Source: an uncultured Saccharospirillaceae bacterium (GTDB taxonomy: Bacteria; Pseudomonadota; Gammaproteobacteria; Pseudomonadales; Oceanobacteraceae). From it: a stretch of 64,000 nt of DNA. The number at the start of each line of letters is the position of its first letter. The first letter of the stretch is position 1. The notes below the pieces were generated by a model. That model worked only from the letters and a program-made list of their open reading frames with translations, did no database searches and was not told the DNA's origin. Position numbers and translations under genes: made by a program. The stretch covers positions 124,001 to 188,000 of the forward strand of contig CANNFT010000008.1 of assembly GCA_947503895.1 (NCBI GenBank), in the 5' to 3' direction. Below, one piece after another: positions 1 to 8,082 of this stretch.

Positions 1-290
1 GGGATTATGCTTACCTCGATATTAAAGGCTGGGCAAGGATATCAGATGTTGAAGACAGTCGGATGATCAGTGAGACGACTGCATTTGCAGACCATCGATT
101 TCAATTTTATGATCTAGCGTCGGAATCTTATAGTCGAACGGCATGCATACAGGCGATTAACTTAGTGAAGGCCTATCCAGAAAAATGGGATCTTTACATA
201 TCAATTCATCGAGCTAGTCTTCACTGTGAAGCTATTAATCAAAATACAGCATTGAAATATTACACAGAAAGTACATCTGCTTCTTTTTAG
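1..290 (+). CDS. 3' end of an unknown gene, cut by the window edge
   Basis: The frame is open from the first complete codon (position 3) to the stop at 288-290, so the gene almost certainly begins upstream of the window. The ATG at 63 is probably internal, because in-frame coding-like sequence (Asp-Tyr-Ala-Tyr-Leu-Asp-Ile-Lys-Gly-Trp) precedes it. The visible 95 residues are mixed hydrophilic and aromatic, with no membrane segment and no motif I recognise. Followed by about 490 bases without a gene. Function unknown. Confidence 0.5.
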   Translation, partial: DYAYLDIKGWARISDVEDSRMISETTAFADHRFQFYDLASESYSRTACIQAINLVKAYPEKWDLYISIHRASLHCEAINQNTALKYYTESTSASF

Positions 291-739
291 TCTATATGAA
301 TTGGTTGTATACGAGTATAAAGAAATACAATTGCGCTTGATGCTCTTGAAAATAAAAATATAAGAGTGTTAAAGCGCGGTCATCATTTATATCCATTCTC
401 GTTATCACTGAGAAAGATACTGTAGATAAATCTGTACTGCCAATCTTAGATCATTCCAGCATGTCTTGTTTAAATTCGCTATTTGAGTATGGTCGTATAT
501 TTCCTGTCATTTGACAAACTTGGATGTGAGTGTCCATGTGCTACTGAATAAAACGCCCTATTTTGTCTTTATTTCTGGGCTAACGTAGAAACGAGCTGAT
601 CTCTAAGGTGCCTGTTTTATACCATGTTACCGTATTGTTATATGCTGTCTACCAATTAGGGAAGAGAAGATAGCTCAATCGTCTTCCTCTAATGAATCAT
701 CGTATGATTAATTTTAGTTGGTACATGACGTGCAAATAC
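291..739. other. Intergenic stretch, no gene seen
   Basis: AT-rich, with stops in all frames. One short open stretch at about 322-432 (plus strand, 34 codons, no good start) could be a gene remnant but matches nothing I know. No tRNA-like or terminator-like structure was found. Confidence 0.4.
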
Positions 740-757
740 TACTTTAAATGTAAAGTA
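740..757. promoter_or_regulatory. Perfect palindrome upstream of the LysR gene
   Basis: TACTTTA and its exact inverse TAAAGTA are separated by AATG, ending 19 bases before the ATG of the LysR gene. LysR-type regulators commonly bind interrupted dyads of the T-N11-A kind and often autoregulate, so this is a reasonable autoregulatory site. Its closeness to the start would suit repression. Inference only. Confidence 0.4.
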
Positions 758-776
758 TGATGGTTGGAAATTCGAA

Positions 777-1667
777 ATGGAAAGTCTCGATAACATTAAA
801 GCCATGCTTGTGTTTTCTCAAGTTGTCCGCTATGGAAGTTTTGCGGAAGCGGGGCGTAATTTGGGCCTGACGAGGGCGGTGGTTAGCTATCATATCAAGC
901 GGCTAGAAAAGAAGGTAAAAACACAATTATTGGTGCGCAATACACGAAACATTAGCTTAACGCCTAATGGAGAACGCTTCCATCGTCATTGCGACAAAAT
1001 AGCGTTAGAAGCACAGGCTGCCACTGAAGAGTTACGGGACTGTAAAAGCCGGTCTCTAGGAAGCATACATTTAACTTGCCCAATATTTCTAGGACAGGCG
1101 AATATTGTACCTGTCATATCAGAATTTAGAAGAGAATTTCCAGACGTTGATATTACCTTGTGCTTGAATGACGATGTCGATTTTTCTGATGGTAAAACGG
1201 ATATCGCAATACAAAGTAGAACGTTAAATAGCGCGGAATTTACTTCACAGAAATTAAATATTGAGGAGCGCGTGATTGTTGCGTCACCAGAACTCATTGA
1301 ACATCTTGGGGATGCCATCAAGCTGAGTGAACTGCCAAAAATGAACTGTATTTTATGCGGAAATGCATCTAAAGAAATAATTTTATACGACAAAACCGAT
1401 CGAATAAAAATGCATTTACAAGGTAGCCTGCAAACGAATGATACGTTTTCCCAATTGAGCCTAGTGCTAGCTGGTGCGGGTGTAGCGATTATACCTAAGT
1501 GGGCGGTTCAATCACATATTCAAGCGGGAAGATTGGAAGTGATACTCCCTGAATACGATATCGAACCCACGAGTATTTACGCAGTATGTGCTCAGCATCC
1601 CCAATCTCCGTTTGTACCCAAATTAGTAGAATACATACGTGGTAAATTAATGAGATTAAACTCTTAA
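777..1667 (+). CDS. LysR-family transcriptional regulator
   Basis: A 296-residue protein of normal LysR length. Residues about 4-63 form the winged helix-turn-helix (AEAGRNLGLTRAVVSYHIKRL lies in the recognition region), followed by a linker helix and the two-lobed effector domain from about 90 to 290. It ends 12 bases from the end of the convergent minus-strand operon, so it is tail-to-tail with the acyl-CoA dehydrogenase gene. It may or may not control that operon, whose promoter is expected 10 kb away near 12.1 kb. A palindrome sits just before its start. The Shine-Dalgarno sequence is weak. Family assignment is secure; effector and targets are unknown. Confidence 0.9.
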   Translation: MESLDNIKAMLVFSQVVRYGSFAEAGRNLGLTRAVVSYHIKRLEKKVKTQLLVRNTRNISLTPNGERFHRHCDKIALEAQAATEELRDCKSRSLGSIHLTCPIFLGQANIVPVISEFRREFPDVDITLCLNDDVDFSDGKTDIAIQSRTLNSAEFTSQKLNIEERVIVASPELIEHLGDAIKLSELPKMNCILCGNASKEIILYDKTDRIKMHLQGSLQTNDTFSQLSLVLAGAGVAIIPKWAVQSHIQAGRLEVILPEYDIEPTSIYAVCAQHPQSPFVPKLVEYIRGKLMRLNS

Positions 1668-1679
1668 AGGAACAATATG

Positions 1680-3047
1680 CTAAGCCGTTGAAGTATGAGC
1701 ATAGATAGGGGTGTGAATTGAATCCTGCTGCGTGTTGTTCATCGTGCAATGAGTTGGGGCACCATTATGATGAGAGAAAACGTTGCTCATGACATCATGG
1801 CTATTTTCTAAAAAAGAGGGTGGTTGATCTAACAATTGCTTTCCGATGCTGCTTACAAGGGCTTCTTCTGCACCGTCAAGTATTCGTGTCATTCTAGCTA
1901 AATGGAAAATGTGGGGTAAAGACGTACGATCCGAAAAACCCTCTGCGCCATGTACCTGAATAGCCACATCAGCGGCTATGCACAATGCTTCGGATGCAGA
2001 CACTTTAGCCAAGTTCACTTCGACTGCGGCGTTTTTGTGCTGATCAAGTAATGAAGCCGCTTGCATATGGATGGCACGAGCACTGATTAATTTTTGGTAG
2101 GCGGTGACAGCTTGTTGACGTATAAGCTGTTTGCTGGATAAATAGATTCTCTTGCCATGTTCAGAGTTAACGCGATCACACATTAAGTCGTAACACCGTT
2201 GTGCTAGTCCTAGCCATTGAGCTGAGCGTAACAGACGTCCAGTCATTAATCGTTCTTTCACGATATTCATGCCATCACCAATGGTCCCGAGTACATGGCT
2301 AGTGGGCACGAATACAGAGTCGTAGGATAATTCGCATTGTCCCTGATAGTTCCCGAACAACGGAATTGGACGTTCTACACGAAACCCTGCCGATTTGGTG
2401 TCCACCAACATAAGCGAAAATGAAGCTTCGTTTGAGCAACGGCTATTTTGATCTGAGTGATCGTATTCTGGTGGCGTTCGAACAAGTGTGAGTATCACTT
2501 TTGCTGTTTTGGCTCTACAAATAAACCACTTTCTCCCGTTTATTAGCCATCCATCATGGCATGGAGTGCCAATGGTGGTAAAAGTGTGGGGTACGGACCC
2601 GTTTGCATTGGGTTCAGTCATGCCGTAGCTCGATGTGTATCGCCCATCTGCGATGGCAGCCGTGTAGGCTTTTTGAATATGTGAGGTGCCGTACTTCTTG
2701 AGTGTGTGTATATCCAGTGAGATTTCACTACCAAAAATTTCGGGGCCAAATTCTGAGTAGCCTTCTATTTGGGCAATCATTAAATAATCACTTAATTGAT
2801 TAAACATCCCCCCATATTGCTTTGGGAAAAATTGGCCGTACAAACCTAGGTGACGAGCCTCATCTTGAAGGTCGCTTATTAAACTGATTTTGTCTTTGCT
2901 TATATTCTCTGGACCGTTAGCTTCATGTCTTTCCTTATACAATTTCGCCTCGGCAGGAATGACTTTGCCGGCCATAAATTTACGAAGAGTATTGGAATAC
3001 TCGTTAATATTAATGTCTGTTTCAGTTTTATAGATTTCCATGATCAT
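1680..3047 (-). CDS. Acyl-CoA dehydrogenase-family flavoprotein
   Basis: A 455-residue member of the acyl-CoA dehydrogenase superfamily, which oxidises an acyl thioester at C-alpha/C-beta using FAD. N-terminal helical domain about 15-135; FAD/substrate motif YGMTEPNANGS at 141-151; middle beta domain to about 250; C-terminal helical domain with HGAEGF at 366-371. The residue aligned with the usual catalytic Glu is Asp391 (ILDGAEEAL), as in the ACAD10/11 branch. About 50 residues extend past the usual end. It is the last gene of the operon, and its ATG overlaps the stop of the ligase by 4 bases, implying translational coupling. Inferred role: installing a double bond in the acid activated by the ligase or CoA-transferase. 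Substrate unknown. Confidence 0.85.
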   Translation of the reverse strand: MIMEIYKTETDININEYSNTLRKFMAGKVIPAEAKLYKERHEANGPENISKDKISLISDLQDEARHLGLYGQFFPKQYGGMFNQLSDYLMIAQIEGYSEFGPEIFGSEISLDIHTLKKYGTSHIQKAYTAAIADGRYTSSYGMTEPNANGSVPHTFTTIGTPCHDGWLINGRKWFICRAKTAKVILTLVRTPPEYDHSDQNSRCSNEASFSLMLVDTKSAGFRVERPIPLFGNYQGQCELSYDSVFVPTSHVLGTIGDGMNIVKERLMTGRLLRSAQWLGLAQRCYDLMCDRVNSEHGKRIYLSSKQLIRQQAVTAYQKLISARAIHMQAASLLDQHKNAAVEVNLAKVSASEALCIAADVAIQVHGAEGFSDRTSLPHIFHLARMTRILDGAEEALVSSIGKQLLDQPPSFLENSHDVMSNVFSHHNGAPTHCTMNNTQQDSIHTPIYAHTSTA

Positions 3048-4825
3048 ATGGCTCTTTCAACACGGTGCGCATTAAGTTTATTCAACTGTTCTGACATCAA
3101 TTGTTTGTCTACTTTACCTGCTGGGTTCAATGGGAATTGACGATAATATTTTAAGTATTCAGGCAGTTTATTTTTTTCTAGTCCTTTCTTGTAGAGAAAT
3201 TGGTTTATTTCATTCAATGGCACTCTGCTATGTTTAGGTTGAAGCATTATACATAAACAAACCCTTTGACCCACGATGGGATCAGGGACTGGTAAGCACA
3301 ACGCACCGAGAACGTGTGGATGTGCGGTGGCGAGCTTTTCTATCTGAACAGGACTAATATTGGCACCACCTCGAATAATAATATCTTTTTTACGGCCAGA
3401 TAAAATTAAGTAGCCTTGCTGATCTATCAGGCCCAAATCTCCGGTTTTCACCCAGCCATTATCATTACGATAACGTTTGTCTAGCTCCGGTGCATTCACA
3501 TACTGCATGGGACTAATAGGGCCGCGTGTATAAATCTCGCCTACTTCACCCGATGCGAGTGATTCGCCTGCTTCATTAACAATTTTAAATTCACATATGG
3601 TCGGATTGGGTTTCCCTACGCTATAAAGCAGTGTATCTGGATGATCGCTGGGTAAATTATGGCAATTCACCCCATCAGCCGAGCCATATAAATTAATAAA
3701 ATGACAATCAAATTGTTTTCTGCATCGGCGTATGGTTTCTTCATCGCTCACAGACCCGCCACTAATCAGAGCTTGTATGCTTTGTTTATTAATTGATTTT
3801 AATGCAGGCTCCGCCATCAACTTTTGAAACATGGTTGGTACACCCAATAGGTGTGTGGGATTCAATTGATCAATGATAGCCAATGCTTCATGCACATTGA
3901 ATCGTTCCATGAGCGCAATCGTCCCTCCCATATAACACAATGCTCCGAATGTAGCAGTCGAACCAAATGCTGATCCTAATGGTATAAGGTATAACCCACA
4001 AAAATTGTCCGATGGTGGACAAGCAATACTATGATGGCTGAGGTGTCTCGTTTGTTCATGGATTGTTTTTAAGAATCGACCTCTGCCGCCTGTTAATGCG
4101 TTGTGTGAATACGCGATTAATTTTGGTTCCGATTCAGTGCCAGAGGAAACCAAAAATCGTAATGGAGCATTAGGGTTAATATCGGGTAGATTCGTTTCGC
4201 TAATCGGTTCACCTTTTAACAATGCGCTAAAATTTATCCAATTTGGCTGTTGGCATGTGTTAATGTGATTTATAGGATATTGTTCGTCGAGCGTTTGACG
4301 TTCAGTCGGAGGGTTAATTAAGCCGGATGAACTTGAGCTTTGAATCTTGACTAGAGTTCTCAATGACAGCAGCTGAGGTTGAATTTCTGTCATCATCTCT
4401 TCGATACTTTCTCCCGCAAAGTGGGATAGTCCTATAAACATTCGTGCTCGGCTGCGATTTAACAGCGATAAAATATCCAGTTTGCTTCTGCCGGGAGGAA
4501 AGGGCGAAACGATTGCACCAAGTGCAGATGCCGCTAAATCTATCGCGCAAGCATACCAGTGATTGGTTAGTTGATAGGCTACAACGTCACCTTCGACGAT
4601 GCCTAGGGAGCGAAAATGGTTAGCTAAAACCAAGGAGGCATCATAAAGCGACTGATAACTAATGCTTTCTTGCAATGATACAACTGCAGCCTTTGATGGG
4701 TGTTGACTCACCTTTTCCTTAAACTGATGAAATACAGATTTGTTGGGGTAATAGCCTTGGGATGTCCAGTCTGCTCTTAATTGAGAGGGCACTAAGTCGG
4801 TAATACCTGAATGAAAAACTGTCAC
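3044..4825 (-). CDS. Acyl-AMP/acyl-CoA ligase (ANL superfamily)
   Basis: A 593-residue adenylate-forming enzyme that activates a carboxylic acid as acyl-AMP. ATP loop SSGTESEPK at 227-235; YGSADG at 380-385; TGDLG at 461-465; hinge GRKKDIIIRGG at 477-487; catalytic Lys in NPAGK at 567-571. The YGSADGVN segment recalls the AEGLVN region of aryl-acid ligases (EntE/DhbE), hinting at an aromatic acid. In the qbs cluster QbsL adenylates the acid so that the sulfur-carrier thiocarboxylate can attack it; here there is no fused methyltransferase. Overlaps the downstream acyl-CoA dehydrogenase by 4 bases and follows the CoA-transferase after 62 bases. Transfer to CoA rather than sulfur remains possible. 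Confidence 0.88.
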   Translation of the reverse strand: MTVFHSGITDLVPSQLRADWTSQGYYPNKSVFHQFKEKVSQHPSKAAVVSLQESISYQSLYDASLVLANHFRSLGIVEGDVVAYQLTNHWYACAIDLAASALGAIVSPFPPGRSKLDILSLLNRSRARMFIGLSHFAGESIEEMMTEIQPQLLSLRTLVKIQSSSSSGLINPPTERQTLDEQYPINHINTCQQPNWINFSALLKGEPISETNLPDINPNAPLRFLVSSGTESEPKLIAYSHNALTGGRGRFLKTIHEQTRHLSHHSIACPPSDNFCGLYLIPLGSAFGSTATFGALCYMGGTIALMERFNVHEALAIIDQLNPTHLLGVPTMFQKLMAEPALKSINKQSIQALISGGSVSDEETIRRCRKQFDCHFINLYGSADGVNCHNLPSDHPDTLLYSVGKPNPTICEFKIVNEAGESLASGEVGEIYTRGPISPMQYVNAPELDKRYRNDNGWVKTGDLGLIDQQGYLILSGRKKDIIIRGGANISPVQIEKLATAHPHVLGALCLPVPDPIVGQRVCLCIMLQPKHSRVPLNEINQFLYKKGLEKNKLPEYLKYYRQFPLNPAGKVDKQLMSEQLNKLNAHRVERAI

Positions 4826-4887
4826 GTGAATCTCACTGATGCTTTATATGATTGAAAAAATAACGGTTATTGCTTTCGATCACTGAT

Positions 4888-7179
4888 TTACGAATGAAAA
4901 TCCCACGCAGGCATCACCTGAGCATAACCGTCTTTGTATTGAATTTTATTGGTTAGGTTTAATGTTCGAATTGAATGAGTAGTATGCGTTTCGTTACCTG
5001 GAGGTTTATACAAACCTAAAGGCACAAATGAAGCCGCGATGCCGAGATTATGAAATCTATCCAGCCAGTGGCCACAAGTCTCTTGACGGATGAGGGAATT
5101 GACCTGTTGTTGCAATTGAAATTGCGATTGTAAGTATGAAGATTTGAAGGGGCATGAATTTAAGGAATGAGGTTGCTGAGTAATATCATTAAACTGATTT
5201 AAATGGATACTCTGCCGGTTTTGATCGATATATGAAGCGCTATTGGTTATTTCATCTAAGGTGCTCTTAAATTCAGGGCCGACGCCAATAGCTTTGTAGA
5301 ACTGAAGCGTTAGGTTAAAATTGTAACTTCGACAGTCAATTGCTATAAACCCATCTTGTGCCTTGAGTGTAGCATAACAGCCTTTTAATAATGTCTCGTT
5401 GATGGATGGAGATTGCTGGTTTCTTACATTATCCACATCGATTAAAAGATTAGCGCTGTCCAATAATGAAGTGTCTACGCGAGTGATCGGGGCGGGTACG
5501 GTGGCCCCGTCATTTTCGTTACATTGGTTTATTCTATTTTTTAACAATGCACTGACAACCCCTTGAGCACAAATAGCGCCTCCCAACAGGTCGAGCATCG
5601 TAAATAGGCTGCCGCCTGATCTTGAGCTTTGCTTTTGAATGAGGTCGGCGACACCGCTGTAGGCTTGTACCATAAAGTCCGTACCCGGAAGATCTACATG
5701 AGCGTCTTGTTTACCCCATCCACCGGCATAAACGTAAATGAGCTTGTCATTGACTTTATGCATATCACACTCGTCTAAACCTAATGATGCGGCTTTACTG
5801 GGTGCCCAGTTTTGAATAAAAACATCTGCATTTTGAACGAGCTTAAGTACTTCAAGCCGACCGTGCGTCGACTTAATATCAATCTCAAGAATAGCCTTGT
5901 GCCTATTGAGTGCATCGTAACGAACGGAGACACCATTTGAGACGGGTAACATGCCTCTTAAAGGGTCGCCACCCGGTGGTTCAATTCGAATGACAGTTGC
6001 CCCAAGCTGGGCCAGTAAATGGCTGGCCATTGGCCCTTGTATTCTTCTACATGACTCAATGACGGTAACACCTAATAGAGGGCCTTTAGGTATAGCGTTA
6101 GGGAATTTGGGTGTTGCCAATCGGATATTTTGCAGTGTATCCACATCGTATTCTTCGGCGCTTATGCTTTCGCGAGTGGAAAATCTCCAAGGGTGTTGGG
6201 CGGATGGTGTTATATTTCTATCATCGGCTACGGCATCTGTTTGTCTGACTGGGCAAATAGATAGGGCCGCTCTTTCGGCCAACATATTGATGTCTGAATA
6301 CGATAAACGACTGAGTACGGACTGTAATTCTGACGGTAAGGGTGCTACGGCTTTTGCATACCTTAGCATAAAGCTTTTCCAGCCCTGACCGATCACAGAT
6401 TTGTCTACTCCTAGTGCGAGCCAAAAGTTTAGCCAAGGCTCGACTGATAGCGTTTCTAGTTCGAAAATAACGCCGTCTTTTGAACGGAAGGGAGGATGAA
6501 AAAAAGTGTCGTCAGAAGAACCGGCATCCGTAGCTGAGTAGGTATCCGGCAGTATAGACTCAGCTTGCTCTTCCGCGCTTGCACCGGCTATGTACTGACT
6601 GATGGCCACCAGCGCAGCCGACTCGAATGATATACGGCAGTGCTTATAGTTAGTATCACCGTTTAGTTGTGAAAATAGGCTTGCCATACCGCTTTGCATC
6701 GCTAGTACAGATGTAAAACAAGAGATAAATGGAATATTTAACCCTGTGGGTTCACCCATGGTTCTGCCATGTACTGACATTAGGCCTGTTGAGGCTTGAA
6801 GTGTAAATTCATTAAATAGGCTGTAGGAATTTGAAACATTTTCTATTGTTGACGATGTTGAGCAGTGCGCGGTATATGATTCACTTCCTATATCGCAGGA
6901 GAGCGTCCATTCAAGTGCATCCGTTCGTGATGTTTGATTCGTAAACGTGTTCGAATTTTTCGAGTCAGATTTCTCTATTTGGCTCAAACCTAACGCCTCA
7001 ACCTGAATGTTCAGAGAGTTGATCAGCTCAGAAAAACCGAACCGTTGATGACCAGGATGGATTTCGATATTGACATCATGCTGGAAAATATTATCCCTAG
7101 GTCGATTGAACTCAAATTTTTTAGCTGAATTTAAATGATTTTCTAAATCAGTCTCAATGGCAGACATAATATTTATCAC
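4888..7179 (-). CDS. Double-length CaiB/BaiF (family III) CoA-transferase
   Basis: A 763-residue protein. The C-terminal part from about 365 is a recognisable family III CoA-transferase: GPLLGVTVIE start, LLAQLGATVIRIEPPGGDP at 388-406, RHKAILEIDIK at 426-436 and the nucleophile region LPGTDFMVQAYSG with Asp501. Residues about 85-310 resemble the middle and C-terminal parts of a second copy (QASTGLMSVHGR at 128-139) but lack the N-terminal Rossmann start and the Asp, so this half is probably non-catalytic. The family moves CoA between carboxylic acids without ATP. Lies between the sulfur carrier and the ligase in one operon. Inference: it supplies or removes CoA for the dehydrogenase step. 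I do not know it as a standard part of qbs or pdt clusters. Confidence 0.8.
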   Translation of the reverse strand: MINIMSAIETDLENHLNSAKKFEFNRPRDNIFQHDVNIEIHPGHQRFGFSELINSLNIQVEALGLSQIEKSDSKNSNTFTNQTSRTDALEWTLSCDIGSESYTAHCSTSSTIENVSNSYSLFNEFTLQASTGLMSVHGRTMGEPTGLNIPFISCFTSVLAMQSGMASLFSQLNGDTNYKHCRISFESAALVAISQYIAGASAEEQAESILPDTYSATDAGSSDDTFFHPPFRSKDGVIFELETLSVEPWLNFWLALGVDKSVIGQGWKSFMLRYAKAVAPLPSELQSVLSRLSYSDINMLAERAALSICPVRQTDAVADDRNITPSAQHPWRFSTRESISAEEYDVDTLQNIRLATPKFPNAIPKGPLLGVTVIESCRRIQGPMASHLLAQLGATVIRIEPPGGDPLRGMLPVSNGVSVRYDALNRHKAILEIDIKSTHGRLEVLKLVQNADVFIQNWAPSKAASLGLDECDMHKVNDKLIYVYAGGWGKQDAHVDLPGTDFMVQAYSGVADLIQKQSSRSGGSLFTMLDLLGGAICAQGVVSALLKNRINQCNENDGATVPAPITRVDTSLLDSANLLIDVDNVRNQQSPSINETLLKGCYATLKAQDGFIAIDCRSYNFNLTLQFYKAIGVGPEFKSTLDEITNSASYIDQNRQSIHLNQFNDITQQPHSLNSCPFKSSYLQSQFQLQQQVNSLIRQETCGHWLDRFHNLGIAASFVPLGLYKPPGNETHTTHSIRTLNLTNKIQYKDGYAQVMPAWDFHS

Positions 7180-7273
7180 TTATTGATGGTTAATGATCCC
7201 AATGTGCCGCTGGTTCGTTTAATGATGGCTACAATCTATGATTATGTAGAAAGTATTTGTCAGTTTAATGTTG

Positions 7274-7549
7274 TTAGATTGTGCCACCCGCAACAGCTGG
7301 TAATATTGTAATGACGTCATTTTCATTTAATTGAGTATATATATTATCGGAGAAACGAATATCTTCATCGTTGATATAAATATTCATAAATCGATGTACT
7401 TGCTCACCCTTCATAATTCTTTCTTTGATGCCTGGATATTGTTTATCCATGTTGTCGATAAGTTCAGCGACATTTTTTGCATCAAGCTTTATGCATTTTT
7501 GTTGTTGAGTCAGCGGTCTTAATATAGTTGGAATGTTTATCGTCGCCAT
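7274..7549 (-). CDS. ThiS/MoaD-like sulfur carrier with a capped C-terminus (GG-TI)
   Basis: A 91-residue ubiquitin-fold carrier. The C-terminus reads LPAVAGGTI, so the diglycine (Gly88-Gly89) is followed by Thr90-Ile91. ThiS and MoaD end at Gly-Gly and can be adenylated directly. Carriers with a short tail, such as QbsE of thioquinolobactin synthesis and CysO of mycobacteria, must first be trimmed by a JAMM metallopeptidase, and that peptidase is encoded 60 bases upstream. The adenylating/rhodanese enzyme is the next gene up. Expected to carry sulfur as a C-terminal thiocarboxylate and hand it to an acyl-adenylate. The lack of other thiamine or molybdopterin genes argues against those pathways. 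Confidence 0.88.
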   Translation of the reverse strand: MATINIPTILRPLTQQQKCIKLDAKNVAELIDNMDKQYPGIKERIMKGEQVHRFMNIYINDEDIRFSDNIYTQLNENDVITILPAVAGGTI

Positions 7550-7609
7550 GATGTTTTTATATACCCATTTTATTTTTAGATTAGTTTTGCTTAAACGAAG
7601 CGTTATTGG

Positions 7610-8050
7610 TCATGCAACACTGGTTTGGTAGCTTGCAACTCTCGCGATGCGTTCTTCTACAATTTCTCCGTTCATGATTCTAAAGCTTCTAATAGCATGA
7701 TCGGCGTCAGGCAAATCTTTGTCCTGTGTAGAAATAATCACATAGTGCGCATTGGGTTCCATGGCCAATGAACAATCAGCGGGGCTGGGATATGCTTCAG
7801 AATGCGTATGTGAGTGGAAAATGACAATCGGCTCTTCGTCATTAACTTCCATTTCCCGCCATACCTGTAATTGTTCTTTAGGATCAAATTCAAAAAAGGA
7901 TGTGGATTGAGCAATGTTTTTCATTGGGATAAAGCGGCTGGCTTCATTGGAGCCTAGCTTACCCGCGATGATTCCGCAGGTTTCAATAGGGTGGTCTTTA
8001 ATCGCTTGTTGCCACATTCTATCTAAATGCATTTGCAATATATTAAGCAT
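7610..8050 (-). CDS. JAMM/MPN+ zinc metallopeptidase (Mec/QbsD type)
   Basis: A 146-residue stand-alone JAMM protease. The zinc site is complete: Glu23 (PIETCG), then HSHTHSEAYPSPAD with His79 and His81, Ser89 and Asp92, matching H-x-H-x7-S-x2-D. Bacterial members of this size remove the residues after Gly-Gly from small sulfur carriers (Mec with CysO, QbsD with QbsE). The carrier encoded directly downstream ends Gly-Gly-Thr-Ile, a matching substrate. Spacing is 32 bases after the MoeB-like gene and 60 bases before the carrier. Cytoplasmic, no signal peptide. Assignment is firm; the carrier as its substrate is inferred from context. Confidence 0.9.
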   Translation of the reverse strand: MLNILQMHLDRMWQQAIKDHPIETCGIIAGKLGSNEASRFIPMKNIAQSTSFFEFDPKEQLQVWREMEVNDEEPIVIFHSHTHSEAYPSPADCSLAMEPNAHYVIISTQDKDLPDADHAIRSFRIMNGEIVEERIARVASYQTSVA

Positions 8051-8082
8051 GGTCGTTACACTTTTATTATTATGATTGGAAT

